The notes: generated by a model from the sequence alone, not told the origin. 64,000 bases of DNA from Lysobacter_C viscosus (GCF_046600715.1 NZ_JBJMAV010000005.1:186001-250000); one strand, 5' to 3'. Positions 7,456-17,316 are shown, numbered from the stretch's first letter. Made by a program: numbers and translations.

Positions 7456-8637
7456 ATGCGCCGTACTGCTCTGTTTTCCGGAATCGTGCTGCTCGCCCTC
7501 GCCGGGCTGGCCGGATGTGGCGGCGACGACGCAGACGGTGCCCCCGCAGCCGCGGGCGGACCCCCGGGTGGCATGCAGCTGCCGGTGGAGACGGTCACCA
7601 TCCAGCCGCGGCCGCTGCAGTCGGGCCTGGATACCGTCGGCAGCCTGCGCGCCGACGAGTCGGTGGTGGTACGCCCCGAGGTGGCCGGCCGCATCCAGCG
7701 CATCCACTTCACCGAGGGCGGCACGGTTCGCGCGGGCCAACCGCTGTTCACCCTCGACGCCAGCCTGGCGCGTGCCAGCTACAACGAAGCCGCCGCCAAC
7801 CTGGCCAACAGCCGCAGCGCCAACACCCGCGCTCAGGAGCTGGCCCGTGACCAGTTGATCGCGCGGTCCGATGCCGACAACACCCGCGCTGCACTGGCCG
7901 TGGACCGTGCGCGCGTCGCCTCGGCGCAGGCGGCGCTGGCCAAGATGACGCTGACCGCACCGTTCTCCGGCCAGGTGGGCCTGCGCGAGGTCAGCGTCGG
8001 CGAGTTCGTCAACGTCGGCCAGGACCTGGTCACCCTGGTGCGCCTGGATCCGATCGAGGTGGATTTCTCGCTGCCCGAAACGGCGATGTCGCAGTTGCGA
8101 ACGGGGCAGAACATCCGCTTGACGGTGGACGCGTATCCGGACGACACCTTCGGCGGCGAGGTGGTCGCCATCGACCCGGTGATCGATCCGGCCAGTCGCA
8201 GCGCGCGGGTGCGCGCGCGCATCCCCAACCCGGACGGCCGCCTGCACCCGGGCCAGTTCGCCCGCCTGCAGCTGCAGACCGGTGCCGGCGGCGATGCGCT
8301 GATGGTGCCCGAGCAGGCCCTGATGCAGGACGGCGAGACCCGCTACGTCTACACCGTGGTGGACGGCAAGGCCAAGCGCACGCCGATCACCACCGGCGTG
8401 CGCGTGCCCGGTTTCTTCCAGGTGGTGGAAGGCCTGCAGGCGGGGGACGTGGTGATCACCGCCGGACAGGCCAAGCCGATGATGCAGGACGGCATGCCGG
8501 TGGTGTCGGTGCCTCCCGGCGGCGCCTCGGCCGCGGCACCGGCCGGCCAGGCGGCCCGTGCACAAGCGCCTGCCGCGGAGTCACCGGCGGGCCCGTCCGA
8601 GACAACCGGGCCGGACGCCTCGGCCGAGGTGAAGTAG
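7456..8637 (+). CDS. RND efflux periplasmic adaptor lipoprotein
   Basis: 393 aa. Membrane-fusion protein that links the inner-membrane RND pump to an outer-membrane channel. It begins with a lipoprotein signal (LAGLAGC, Cys at 22), has the biotinyl-lipoyl-like halves (RIQRIHFTEGGTVRAGQPLF and LTAPFSGQVGLREVSVGEFV) around a short alpha-hairpin, then beta-barrel and membrane-proximal domains (VEGLQAGDVVITAGQ). A low-complexity Ala/Pro tail (res ~360-393) follows. The pump gene is 214 bp downstream; no outer-membrane factor is encoded here. Substrates cannot be read from sequence. Confidence 0.92.
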   Translation: MRRTALFSGIVLLALAGLAGCGGDDADGAPAAAGGPPGGMQLPVETVTIQPRPLQSGLDTVGSLRADESVVVRPEVAGRIQRIHFTEGGTVRAGQPLFTLDASLARASYNEAAANLANSRSANTRAQELARDQLIARSDADNTRAALAVDRARVASAQAALAKMTLTAPFSGQVGLREVSVGEFVNVGQDLVTLVRLDPIEVDFSLPETAMSQLRTGQNIRLTVDAYPDDTFGGEVVAIDPVIDPASRSARVRARIPNPDGRLHPGQFARLQLQTGAGGDALMVPEQALMQDGETRYVYTVVDGKAKRTPITTGVRVPGFFQVVEGLQAGDVVITAGQAKPMMQDGMPVVSVPPGGASAAAPAGQAARAQAPAAESPAGPSETTGPDASAEVK

Positions 8638-8851
8638 CTCCCGCGAAGGAGGGGGCGCGGCTTCGACCCCCGCATCCAGACCACCGCTCCCCGGCTTCGG
8701 CTTCGCCGCCGCGCCCAAACCGCCCTCCGGGCACATAGATCCAGCACAACCCATGTGACTTCACCTCCGGGCGGCATCGCCGTCCACGTCGGCTCCAGTC
8801 GATCTGGACCGACGCGAGGGGAACGATCAACGAAGGAATCGAGGCCCCCCC

Positions 8852-11800
8852 ATGGTCCTGTCCGACATTTCCATCCGCCGCCCGGTCTTCGCCACGGTCA
8901 TCAACCTGGTGGTGCTGCTGGTGGGCCTGATCGCCTACGACCGCCTGTCGGTCCGGCAGATCCCCAACGTCGACACCCCGGTGGTGACGGTCAACACCAG
9001 CTACCCCGGCGCCAGCGCCCAGGTGATCGAATCGCAGGTCACCCAGCCCATCGAGGATGCGCTGTCGGGCGTGGAAGGCATCGAGTACATGCAGTCCGTC
9101 AGCCGCGAGCAGTCCAGCCAGGTGACGATCCGCTTCCGGCTGGATCGGGACCCCGACGGCGCCGCGTCCGACGTGCGCGATCGCGTCGGCCAGGCGCGTG
9201 GGTTCCTGCCCGACGAGGTCGACGAGCCGATCATCCAGAAGCAGGAGGCCGACCAGCAGCCGATCATCTACCTGGCGTTCTCATCCGACCGCCACTCGCG
9301 GGTGGAGATGGCCGACATCGCCGAGCGGCTGGTCAAGGACCGCATCCAGACCATCCCCGGCGTCGCCCAGGCGCAGGTCTTCTCCAGCACCTACGCCATG
9401 CGCGTGTGGCTGCAGCCGCAGCGCCTGGCCGGGTTCGGCCTGACCCCGGCAGACGTGGAAGCCGCGCTGCGCGCGCAGAACGTGGAGATCCCCGCCGGGC
9501 GCGTGGAAGGCAGCACACGTGAGTTCACCGTGCTGTCGGAAACCGACCTGCAAACGCCGGAGGAATTCGGCGCGGTGATCCTGGGCAATGTGGATGGCAG
9601 CCTGGTCCGGCTTCGCGACGTGGCGCGGGTCGAGCTGGGGTCGCAGGAGGAGCGCTTCCGCGCCCGCTTCAACGGCACCAACGCGGTGCCGCTGGCCATC
9701 GTCAAGCAGGCCGTCGCCAACCCGCTGGATATTTCAGAAGCACTCAAGGTGATGCTGCCCCGGATCCAGTCCTCGCTGCCGGAAGGCATGAACATCGAGA
9801 TCGCGTTCGACTCGACGATCTTCATCCAGCGGTCGATCAAGGAGGTCTACAAGACCGTCGCCGAGGCCGTGGTGCTGGTCATCGTGGTGATCTTCCTGTT
9901 CCTGCGCAGCTGGCGCGCGACGCTGATCCCGCTGGTGACGATCCCGATCTCCCTGATCGGCGCGTTCGCGGTGATGTTCGCCTTCGGTTTCTCCATCAAT
10001 ACCCTGACCCTGTTGGCGATGGTGCTGGCGATCGGCCTGGTGGTGGACGATGCCATCGTGATGCTGGAGAACATCTACCGGCACATCGAAGAGGGCATGC
10101 CACCGTTCCAGGCCGCGCTCACCGGCAGCAAGGAGATCGGGTTCGCGATCGTCGCCATGACCCTGACGCTGGCGGCGGTGTACGTACCGCTGGCGTTCTC
10201 GACCGGGCGTACGGGCAAGCTGTTCATCGAGTTCGCGATGACCCTGGCCGGGGCGGTCATCGTCTCGGGTTTCACTGCGCTGACGCTCTCGCCGATGATG
10301 TCCTCGAAGCTGCTCAGGCGCGAGACGAAGCATGGGCGCTTCTACCTGGCCGGCGAACGCGTTCTGGGGGCGATGGACCGCGGCTACCGCCGGCTGGTCG
10401 AGCTGGCGCTGCGGATGAAGTGGGTGGTGGTGGCACTGGGCGTGGCGGTGGCGGTGGGGGCCGGCGCGCTGTGGACGTCGCTGCCCGACGAGCTTGCGCC
10501 GCAGGAAGACCAGGGCTTCATCATCGGCTTTGGCATGGCGCCGGAGGGCGCCACCCCGGAGTACACCGACACCTATGCCAGGCAGATGGAGGCCGCGTTC
10601 GCCGGCATCCCGCAGGTCAAGCAGTACTTCCAGATCGTCGGCTTCCCGTCGGTCACCCAGACGATCGGCTTCGTGATGCTGCAGGACTGGGAAGACCGCG
10701 ACGTCTCGGTGCAGGAGGTGCAGGGCCAGCTGTTCCCGCAGTTCATGGCCATCCCCGGAATCATGGCGTTTCCCACGCTGCCGCCGCCGCTGGGCCAGGA
10801 CGGGTTCGGCCAGCCGGTGAACTTCGTGGTGCAGTCCACGGGAACGTGGGACGAACTGGGCGAAACCGTGCAGGCGCTGATGGCCAAGATGCGCGAGAAC
10901 CCGCAGCTGACCAACCCGGACTCCGACCTCAAGCTGGACAAGCCGCAGCTCAAGCTGGAGGTCGACCGCGAGAAGGTGGCCGACGTGGGCACCAGCGTCG
11001 CCACCGTGGGACGCACCCTGGAGACACTGCTGGGCGGGCGCAACGTGACCCGCTTCAAGCGCGGCTCGGAACAGTACGACGTACTGGTCCAGGTCGAGGA
11101 CGCCGACCGCCGCACGCCCGGTGACCTGTCCAACATCTACGTGCGCGGTGGCGACGGCCAGATGGTGCAGCTGTCGAACCTGGTCACGGCGGAGGAGACG
11201 GTGGCGGCCAAGGAGCTCAACCACTTCAACAAACTGCGTGCGGCCACCATCAGCGCGGGCCTGGCGCCGGGCTATTCGATGGGCGAGGCGCTGGACTGGA
11301 TGGAGTCGGCGTTGGCCGAGGTCGCGCCCGACGCGCAGTACGACCTGTCCGGGCAGAGTCGCGAATTCCGCGAGTCCTCCAGCGACTTCGGCATGATCCT
11401 GGCACTGGCGGTGGTCTTCATCTTCCTGGTGCTGGCCGCACAGTTCGAGAGCTGGGTGGACCCGTTCGTGATCCTGCTGGCGGTGCCGCTGGCCGCGTTC
11501 GGCGCGTTCCTGCTGCTCAAGCTCAGCGGCCACGGCAGCTGGAACATCTACAGCCAGATCGGCATGGTCACGTTGATCGGCCTGATCGCCAAGCACGGCA
11601 TCCTGATCGTGGAGTTCGCCAACCAGTTGCAGGAGCAGGGCAAGGGCAAGTCCGAAGCGGTGGTCGATGCCGCTGCGCTGCGCCTGCGCCCGATCCTGAT
11701 GACCACCGGCGCGATGGTGCTGGGCTCGCTGCCGCTGGCGATCGCCTCGGGTGCGGGCGCGGAGGCGCGCAACCAGATCGGCATGGTGATCGTGGGCGGC

Positions 11801-11920
11801 ATGTCCATCGGTACCGTGTTCACCCTGTTCGTGGTGCCGGTGGTCTACCTGCTGATCGGCCGCGACCACCAGAAGGCCGCGGCCGCGCAACGACGGATGG
11901 AAACGCAGGCGGCGGGCTGA
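8852..11920 (+). CDS. RND (HAE1-type) multidrug efflux pump
   Basis: 1022 aa, typical of AcrB/MdtB-like transporters: proton-driven trimeric inner-membrane exporter with 12 membrane spans. N terminus SDISIRRPVFATVINLVV, periplasmic DN/PN loops (SYPGASAQVIE), and the TM4 proton-relay motif GLVVDDAIVMLENIYRHIE with paired Asp. The TM10-12 block contains GLIAKHGILIVEFANQLQ. The start is supported by AAGGA 16-20 bp upstream and by the canonical opening. It shares direction with the adaptor gene; the 214-bp gap holds no gene and no clear terminator. Confidence 0.95.
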   Translation: MVLSDISIRRPVFATVINLVVLLVGLIAYDRLSVRQIPNVDTPVVTVNTSYPGASAQVIESQVTQPIEDALSGVEGIEYMQSVSREQSSQVTIRFRLDRDPDGAASDVRDRVGQARGFLPDEVDEPIIQKQEADQQPIIYLAFSSDRHSRVEMADIAERLVKDRIQTIPGVAQAQVFSSTYAMRVWLQPQRLAGFGLTPADVEAALRAQNVEIPAGRVEGSTREFTVLSETDLQTPEEFGAVILGNVDGSLVRLRDVARVELGSQEERFRARFNGTNAVPLAIVKQAVANPLDISEALKVMLPRIQSSLPEGMNIEIAFDSTIFIQRSIKEVYKTVAEAVVLVIVVIFLFLRSWRATLIPLVTIPISLIGAFAVMFAFGFSINTLTLLAMVLAIGLVVDDAIVMLENIYRHIEEGMPPFQAALTGSKEIGFAIVAMTLTLAAVYVPLAFSTGRTGKLFIEFAMTLAGAVIVSGFTALTLSPMMSSKLLRRETKHGRFYLAGERVLGAMDRGYRRLVELALRMKWVVVALGVAVAVGAGALWTSLPDELAPQEDQGFIIGFGMAPEGATPEYTDTYARQMEAAFAGIPQVKQYFQIVGFPSVTQTIGFVMLQDWEDRDVSVQEVQGQLFPQFMAIPGIMAFPTLPPPLGQDGFGQPVNFVVQSTGTWDELGETVQALMAKMRENPQLTNPDSDLKLDKPQLKLEVDREKVADVGTSVATVGRTLETLLGGRNVTRFKRGSEQYDVLVQVEDADRRTPGDLSNIYVRGGDGQMVQLSNLVTAEETVAAKELNHFNKLRAATISAGLAPGYSMGEALDWMESALAEVAPDAQYDLSGQSREFRESSSDFGMILALAVVFIFLVLAAQFESWVDPFVILLAVPLAAFGAFLLLKLSGHGSWNIYSQIGMVTLIGLIAKHGILIVEFANQLQEQGKGKSEAVVDAAALRLRPILMTTGAMVLGSLPLAIASGAGAEARNQIGMVIVGGMSIGTVFTLFVVPVVYLLIGRDHQKAAAAQRRMETQAAG

Positions 11921-12014
11921 CCTCCCGCGCCTGCGCATCCAGCGGCGGCGCGATGCAGCGCCGTTTCACCCGCTCCACGCGCCCGGGTTCGCAGCCAAGC
12001 CCCGGGCCGCCCCC

Positions 12015-12048
12015 AAAAAAAAACCCGGCAGCCGAAGCTGCCGGGTTT
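12015..12048 (-). terminator. Intrinsic terminator of the phasin gene
   Basis: A 12-bp perfect stem AAACCCGGCAGC / GCTGCCGGGTTT with loop CGAA; on the minus strand it runs into nine T residues (A-run 12015-12023). It also lies after the RND pump gene, where it would work less well because no T-run follows on the plus strand. Confidence 0.9.
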
Positions 12049-12088
12049 CCTGCCGGCCTGACGACCGGGAGAGAGACGCTGCCGCGTA

Positions 12089-12499
12089 TTACTTGGAGGA
12101 CTTGCCGGTGGCCTTGGTGGCCTTCTCGACATTGGCTTCCACGTTGTCGCGGGTGGCCTTGGCGGTCGCTTCGATCTGCGACTTGGCGATCTCGCCAATG
12201 GCTTCCTGGGTCTTCAGGGTGCGGCCGAAGGCCTCCTGGCCGGTGCTGACGGCACGCTCGACGTTCTCGCGGGCCAGCTGCACGCCCTTGGGGGCGATCG
12301 CCTTCATGCCGTCCATGTCACGGACCTGCGCGGCCTCGTTCCAGAACGAGAAGGTGGCGTCGGCGCGCTCTTCGATGGCCGACAGCTGCAGGCCGAGCAC
12401 GGCCTGGGCGTTTTCCAGGGTCAGGCGGTTGATCTGTGCGGCGGTGTCGGCGAACTGACGCGTCGCGTTGGCGAACTGCTCATTGAACTGCGGGTACAT
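12089..12499 (-). CDS. Phasin-family protein
   Basis: 136 aa, almost wholly alpha-helical and amphipathic (MYPQFNEQFANATRQFADTA, then LTLENAQAVLGLQLSAIEER). Ends in a Lys/Ala-rich tail (KATRDNVEANVEKATKATG). Phasins coat polyhydroxyalkanoate granules; no PHA synthase is in the window, and Xanthomonadaceae phasin-like proteins are often found without one, so a granule role is unproven. AGGAG lies 6 bp before ATG; a TTGCAT-N17-TATGCT promoter and a strong terminator frame it as a monocistronic gene. Confidence 0.85.
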   Translation of the reverse strand: MYPQFNEQFANATRQFADTAAQINRLTLENAQAVLGLQLSAIEERADATFSFWNEAAQVRDMDGMKAIAPKGVQLARENVERAVSTGQEAFGRTLKTQEAIGEIAKSQIEATAKATRDNVEANVEKATKATGKSSK

Positions 12500-12549
12500 G
12501 GCGGTCTCCTGCTCAAGGTCACCGACGGTTCTGCCGGTTTGTGCGTTGC

Positions 12550-12578
12550 AGCATACCCGGGCTTTTGGTGCGATGCAA
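12550..12578 (-). promoter_or_regulatory. putative promoter of the phasin gene
   Basis: Minus strand TTGCAT (12578-12573), exactly 17 bp spacer, TATGCT (12555-12550), about 50 bp before the ATG. Confidence 0.5.
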
Positions 12579-12726
12579 CATCGCCTTGCTGCGAACGCAG
12601 AAAACGTTCAGTTTCAACCAGATACCCAGGATCCTGGGCCTCGTGCGAGGTGGGCTCGAAGCGTTCCAACGCGAGGTCGGAGGCAGGGGGCTGTGTAGCC
12701 GGGGGCGCGCCGACGTGCGCGGCCAC

Positions 12727-13083
12727 TCACGCCCCGCGGTAGCGGCATCCCGAGGTGCAGGTCTCGTGCACCACCACCTCGCTCAGCTGCGGCAGGGAGG
12801 GCTTCAGCCGCTCCCAGATCCACATCGCCAGGCGCTCGCTGGTGGGGTTCTCAAGCCCCTCGATGTCGTTGAGGTAGCGGTGGTCAAGCTGCTCGTAGAG
12901 CGGCTGGAATGCCGCCTTGATGTCGGCGAAGTCCATCACCCAGCCGCTGTGCCCGCCCGGCTCGCCCGAGACATTGAGTTCGACCCGGAACGAATGACCG
13001 TGCACGCGCGCGCACTTGTGGCCTTCGGGCACGTTGGGCAGCCGGTGGGCGGACTCGAGGGTGAAGACCTTGAAGATATCCAT
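12727..13083 (-). CDS. queD: 6-carboxy-5,6,7,8-tetrahydropterin synthase
   Basis: 118 aa. Converts dihydroneopterin triphosphate to 6-carboxytetrahydropterin in queuosine (7-deazaguanine) synthesis. Zinc ligands are in ESAHRLP (His13) and ARVHGHSF (His28, His30); Cys24 in KCARVHGH is the catalytic Cys of the family. Also visible are MDFADIK, LDHRYLN and HETCTSGCRY. The ATG is chosen at the family N terminus MDIFKVFTLESAH. No queC/queE lies in the window. It is divergent from acnD. Confidence 0.94.
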   Translation of the reverse strand: MDIFKVFTLESAHRLPNVPEGHKCARVHGHSFRVELNVSGEPGGHSGWVMDFADIKAAFQPLYEQLDHRYLNDIEGLENPTSERLAMWIWERLKPSLPQLSEVVVHETCTSGCRYRGA

Positions 13084-13132
13084 GCAGGTTCGGCCGCAGC
13101 GCATGGCGCGGCCACCGGGAGCGGGGCGGCAC

Positions 13133-13140
13133 AGGATAGC
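13133..13140 (-). promoter_or_regulatory. putative -10 of queD (GCTATCCT)
   Basis: Minus-strand GCTATCCT about 50 bp before the queD ATG; identical to the element before waaA. Confidence 0.4.
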
Positions 13141-13216
13141 GCAGCGCCCGGGGGACCCTCTGCCGTCGGGCGTGGTGAACGGCCGACCTGGGCCACGGCA
13201 GGCGGTGTGGATCAAC

Positions 13217-13224
13217 GCTAAAAT
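13217..13224 (+). promoter_or_regulatory. putative -10 of acnD-prpF (GCTAAAAT)
   Basis: GCTAAAAT, identical to the element before groES, in the 268-bp divergent queD/acnD region. It lies 127 bp before the acnD ATG, which would leave a leader of about 120 nt. Confidence 0.4.
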
Positions 13225-13351
13225 CGACGGTCTGCCGTGCCGAGGCCGCTTGCGTGGCCAGCCGCGCACCCGACGGCCCGCCGCGTCGCGCCCTCCCGGG
13301 CCGCTTCCGGCGCACCAGGCCGGCTCATCCCCTCGCAGGTCCGTGCCCACC

Positions 13352-15964
13352 ATGCCCAGTCCCTATCGCAAGCCCCTTCCCGGAACCCAGCTGGACTACT
13401 TCGACGCCCGCGAGGCGGTGGAAGCGATCCAGCCCGGCGCCTGGGATGGCCTGCCCTACACCTCCCGCGTGCACGCCGAGAACCTGGTGCGTCGCGCCGA
13501 ACCGGAAAAGCTCGATGCCTACCTCGGCCAGCTGATTGAACGTCGCCGCGACCTGGACTTCCCGTGGTTCCCGGCGCGCGTGGTCTGCCACGACATCCTC
13601 GGCCAGACCGCGCTGGTGGACCTGGCGGGCCTGCGCGATGCGATTGCCGAGCAGGGCGGCGACCCTTCGCAGATCAACCCGGTGGTGCCCACCCAGCTGA
13701 TCGTCGACCATTCGCTGGCGGTGGAGTGCGGCGGCTTCGACCCCGATGCATTCAGCAAGAACCGGGTGATCGAGGAGCGCCGCAACGAGGACCGCTTCCA
13801 CTTCATCGAGTGGACCAGCAAGGCGTTCCGCAACGTCGACGTGATCCCGCCGGGCAACGGGATCATGCACCAGATCAACCTGGAGAAGATGTCGCCGGTG
13901 GTGCACGCCCAGGACGGGGTTGCGTTCCCCGACACCTGCGTGGGCACCGACAGCCACACCCCCCATGTCGATGCGCTGGGCGTCATTGCCGTGGGCGTGG
14001 GCGGGCTGGAAGCCGAGAGCGTGATGCTGGGCCGCGCCTCGTGGATGCGCCTGCCGGAAATCGTCGGCGTCGAGCTGGCCGGCAAGCCCGGCCCGGGCAT
14101 CACCGCCACCGATATCGTGCTGGCGCTGACCGAGTTCCTGCGCCAGTCGAAGGTCGTCGGCGCCTACCTGGAGTTCCGCGGTGAAGGCGCGGGCGCGCTG
14201 ACGCTGGGCGACCGGGCGACCATCTCCAACATGGCACCCGAGTACGGCGCCACCGCGGCGATGTTCTTCATCGACGACAACACCCTGGACTACCTGCGCC
14301 TGACCGGCCGCGAGGAGCCACAGGTGCAGCTGGTTGAGACCTACGCCAAGGTCGCCGGCCTGTGGGCCGACACGCTGCAGCACGCACGCTACGAACGCAC
14401 GCTGTCGTTCGACCTGGCCTCGGTGGAGCGCAACATGGCCGGCCCGTCAAACCCGCACCGGCGGCTGCCCACCTCGGCCCTGGCCGAACGGGGCATCGCC
14501 ACCGGCATGACCCTGCCGCGCGAGCAGGAGGCGCAGGGCCTGATGCCCGACGGCGCGGTGATCATCGCCGCCATCACCAGCTGCACCAACACCTCCAACC
14601 CGCGCAACGTCATCGCCGCCGCCCTGCTGGCCAAGAAGGCGAACCGGATGGGCCTGGTGCGCAAGCCGTGGGTCAAGACCTCGCTGGCGCCCGGCTCCAA
14701 GGCGGTGCAGCTCTACCTGGAAGACGCCGACCTGCTCAAGGAGCTGGAGCAGCTGGGCTTCGGCATCGTCGGGTTCGCCTGCACCACCTGCAACGGCATG
14801 AGCGGCGCGCTGGATCCGGAGATCCAGCAGGAGATCGTCGAGCGGGACCTCTATGCCGTGGCCGTGCTGTCGGGGAACCGGAATTTCGACGGCCGCATCC
14901 ACCCGTATGCCAAGCAGGCGTTCCTGGCCTCGCCACCGCTGGTGGTCGCCTATGCGATCGCCGGCACGGTGCGCTTCGACATCGAGAAGGACGTGCTCGG
15001 CACCGACCCGCAGGGACGCCCGGTGACGCTGAAGGACCTGTGGCCGACCGATGCGGAGATCGACGCGATCGTGAAGGCCAGCGTCAAGCCCGAGCAGTTC
15101 CGCAAGGTCTACGAGCCGATGTTCCGCGTGCGCGTCGAGCACGGCGAGCGGGTCGGGCCGCTGTACGACTGGCGGCCGCAGTCGACCTACATCCGCCGCC
15201 CACCGTACTGGGAAGGTGCACTGGCGGGCGAACGCTCGCTCACCGGCATGCGGCCGCTGGCGGTGCTGGGTGACAACATCACGACCGACCACCTGTCGCC
15301 GAGCAACGCCATCCTCGCCACCAGCGCGGCGGGCGAGTACCTCACGAAGATGGGCGTGCCCGAGGAGGACTTCAATTCCTACGCCACCCACCGCGGAGAC
15401 CACCTGACCGCGCAGCGGGCAACGTTCGCCAACCCCAAGCTGCTCAACGAGATGGTGCGCGACGGCGAAGGCAACGTGCGCCAGGGATCGCTGGCACGGA
15501 TCGAACCGGAAGGCGAAGTGGTGCGCATGTGGGAAGCGATCGAGACCTACATGCAGCGCCGCCAGCCGCTGATCATCATCGCCGGCGCCGACTACGGACA
15601 GGGCAGCTCCCGCGACTGGGCCGCCAAGGGCGTGCGCCTGGCCGGCGTGGAGGCGATCGCCGCCGAGGGCTTCGAACGCATCCACCGCACCAACCTGGTC
15701 GGCATGGGCGTGCTGCCGCTGCAGTTCGAGGCCGGCACCACCCGCCAGACGCTGGGCATCGACGGCACCGAGACCTTCGACGTGGCCGGTGAGCGCGCCC
15801 CGGGCGCATTGCTGGTGCTGGTGATCCACCGCACCGACGGCAACACCCTGGAAGTCCCGGTCACCTGCCGCGTGGACACCGCCGAGGAGATGGCGATCTA
15901 CGAGGCCGGCGGCGTGCTGCAGCGCTTTGCGCAGGACTTCCTGGCGTCGTCGAAGGCGGCCTGA
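13352..15964 (+). CDS. acnD: 2-methylisocitrate dehydratase, Fe/S-dependent
   Basis: 870 aa, aconitase superfamily. AcnD dehydrates 2-methylcitrate to 2-methylaconitate in the 2-methylcitrate cycle for propionate use. [4Fe-4S] ligands are visible as Cys411 (TSCTNTSNP) and Cys477/Cys480 (ACTTCNG). Also seen are VVPTQLIVDHSLAVE, VGTDSHTPHVD and the swivelling domain YGQGSSRDWAAKG. The length and the neighbour prpF favour AcnD over housekeeping AcnA. The methionine chosen (MPSPYRKPLP) is the family start; the frame extends upstream without coding character. prpB, prpC and prpR are not in the window. Confidence 0.93.
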   Translation: MPSPYRKPLPGTQLDYFDAREAVEAIQPGAWDGLPYTSRVHAENLVRRAEPEKLDAYLGQLIERRRDLDFPWFPARVVCHDILGQTALVDLAGLRDAIAEQGGDPSQINPVVPTQLIVDHSLAVECGGFDPDAFSKNRVIEERRNEDRFHFIEWTSKAFRNVDVIPPGNGIMHQINLEKMSPVVHAQDGVAFPDTCVGTDSHTPHVDALGVIAVGVGGLEAESVMLGRASWMRLPEIVGVELAGKPGPGITATDIVLALTEFLRQSKVVGAYLEFRGEGAGALTLGDRATISNMAPEYGATAAMFFIDDNTLDYLRLTGREEPQVQLVETYAKVAGLWADTLQHARYERTLSFDLASVERNMAGPSNPHRRLPTSALAERGIATGMTLPREQEAQGLMPDGAVIIAAITSCTNTSNPRNVIAAALLAKKANRMGLVRKPWVKTSLAPGSKAVQLYLEDADLLKELEQLGFGIVGFACTTCNGMSGALDPEIQQEIVERDLYAVAVLSGNRNFDGRIHPYAKQAFLASPPLVVAYAIAGTVRFDIEKDVLGTDPQGRPVTLKDLWPTDAEIDAIVKASVKPEQFRKVYEPMFRVRVEHGERVGPLYDWRPQSTYIRRPPYWEGALAGERSLTGMRPLAVLGDNITTDHLSPSNAILATSAAGEYLTKMGVPEEDFNSYATHRGDHLTAQRATFANPKLLNEMVRDGEGNVRQGSLARIEPEGEVVRMWEAIETYMQRRQPLIIIAGADYGQGSSRDWAAKGVRLAGVEAIAAEGFERIHRTNLVGMGVLPLQFEAGTTRQTLGIDGTETFDVAGERAPGALLVLVIHRTDGNTLEVPVTCRVDTAEEMAIYEAGGVLQRFAQDFLASSKAA

Positions 15965-16134
15965 TCCGGCACCCACCGGTGGCGGCTCCCGCCTGGCCGC
16001 GCGGTACCGCGGCGACGCTCCGTGTTCCATGTGCTCGACGTGTTCGACCCGTACCGCCCGGCCTTCGCGGGGCGGGGAGGCGCCCGGCAACAGCTACACC
16101 GAATTCCCCCTTACCCACCTCCAGGTCCTGACGC

Positions 16135-17316
16135 ATGCGCCACCCCCCCCAACTCCGCATCCCCGCCACCTACATGCGCGGCGGCACCAGCAAGGGGGTG
16201 TTCTTCCGTCTGGAGGACCTGCCCGAGGACGCGCGCACCCCGGGGCCTGCACGCGATGCCCTGCTGATGCGGGTGATCGGCTCGCCCGACCCATACGGCA
16301 AGCACACCGACGGCATGGGCGGGGCGACGTCCAGCACCAGCAAGTGCGTGATCATCTCCCGCTCCCGCCAGCCGGGCCATGACGTGGACTACCTCTACGG
16401 CCAGGTCGCCATCGACAGCGCGTTCGTCGACTGGTCGGGCAACTGCGGCAACCTGTCTTCGGCGGTCGGCCCGTTCGCGATCGCCAACGGGCTGGTCGAC
16501 GCCGCGCGTGTTCCCGCCGACGGCACCTGCACGGTGCGCATCTGGCAGGCGAACATCGGCAAGACCATCGTCGCCCACGTGCCGGTCAGCGGCGGCCAAG
16601 TGCAGGAAACCGGCGACTTCGAGCTCGACGGCGTGACCTTCCCCGCCGCCGAAGTCCGGCTGGAATTCCTAGACCCCGCCGACGAAGGCGAGGGCGGGGG
16701 CGCGATGTTCCCGACCGGTCGGGTGGTGGACACGCTCGCCGTTCCCGGCGTGGGCGACCTGCAGGTCACCATGATCAACGCCGGCATCCCCACGGTGTTC
16801 GTCGAGGCTGCCGCGCTGGGCCTGCAGGGCACCGAGCTGCAGCCGGCCATCAATGGCGACGCGGCGCTGCTGGCGCGGTTCGAGGCGATCCGCGCGCACG
16901 CCGCGGTGCGCATGGGCTTGCTGGACGATATCGCCGGGGCCGCCTCGCGCCAGCACACGCCCAAGGTCGCGTTCGTCTCGCCGCCGCAGGACTACACCGC
17001 CTCCAGTGGCAAGCCGGTCCGCGCCGCGGACGTCGACCTGCTGGTGCGCGCGATGTCGATGGGCAAGTTGCACCACGCGATGATGGGCACCTGCGCGGTC
17101 GCGATCGCCACCGCTGCGGCCGTGCCCGGCACGGTGGTGCAGCGGGTGTCGGCAGGAAGGGAGACCGGCGCGGTCCGCTTCGGTCACCCCTCGGGCACCC
17201 TGCGCGTCGGTGCCGAGGCGCGCCAGGTCGACGGCCAGTGGCAGGTCACCCGGGCGGTCATGAGCCGCAGCGCGCGGGTACTGATGGAAGGCCAGGTGCG
17301 GGTGTTGCCAGGCTGA
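16135..17316 (+). CDS. prpF: 2-methylaconitate cis-trans isomerase
   Basis: 393 aa. PrpF isomerises the trans-2-methylaconitate made by AcnD to the cis form, so AcnD and PrpF together replace PrpD. The opening PATYMRGGTSKGVFF, the DPYGKHTDGMGGATSSTSK region with the family's lysines, and DWSGNCGNLSSAVGPFAI are diagnostic of this PrpF/diaminopimelate-epimerase-like fold. It follows acnD after 170 bp in the same direction, presumably one operon, and is followed by the tRNA-Met gene with its own promoter. Confidence 0.93.
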   Translation: MRHPPQLRIPATYMRGGTSKGVFFRLEDLPEDARTPGPARDALLMRVIGSPDPYGKHTDGMGGATSSTSKCVIISRSRQPGHDVDYLYGQVAIDSAFVDWSGNCGNLSSAVGPFAIANGLVDAARVPADGTCTVRIWQANIGKTIVAHVPVSGGQVQETGDFELDGVTFPAAEVRLEFLDPADEGEGGGAMFPTGRVVDTLAVPGVGDLQVTMINAGIPTVFVEAAALGLQGTELQPAINGDAALLARFEAIRAHAAVRMGLLDDIAGAASRQHTPKVAFVSPPQDYTASSGKPVRAADVDLLVRAMSMGKLHHAMMGTCAVAIATAAAVPGTVVQRVSAGRETGAVRFGHPSGTLRVGAEARQVDGQWQVTRAVMSRSARVLMEGQVRVLPG

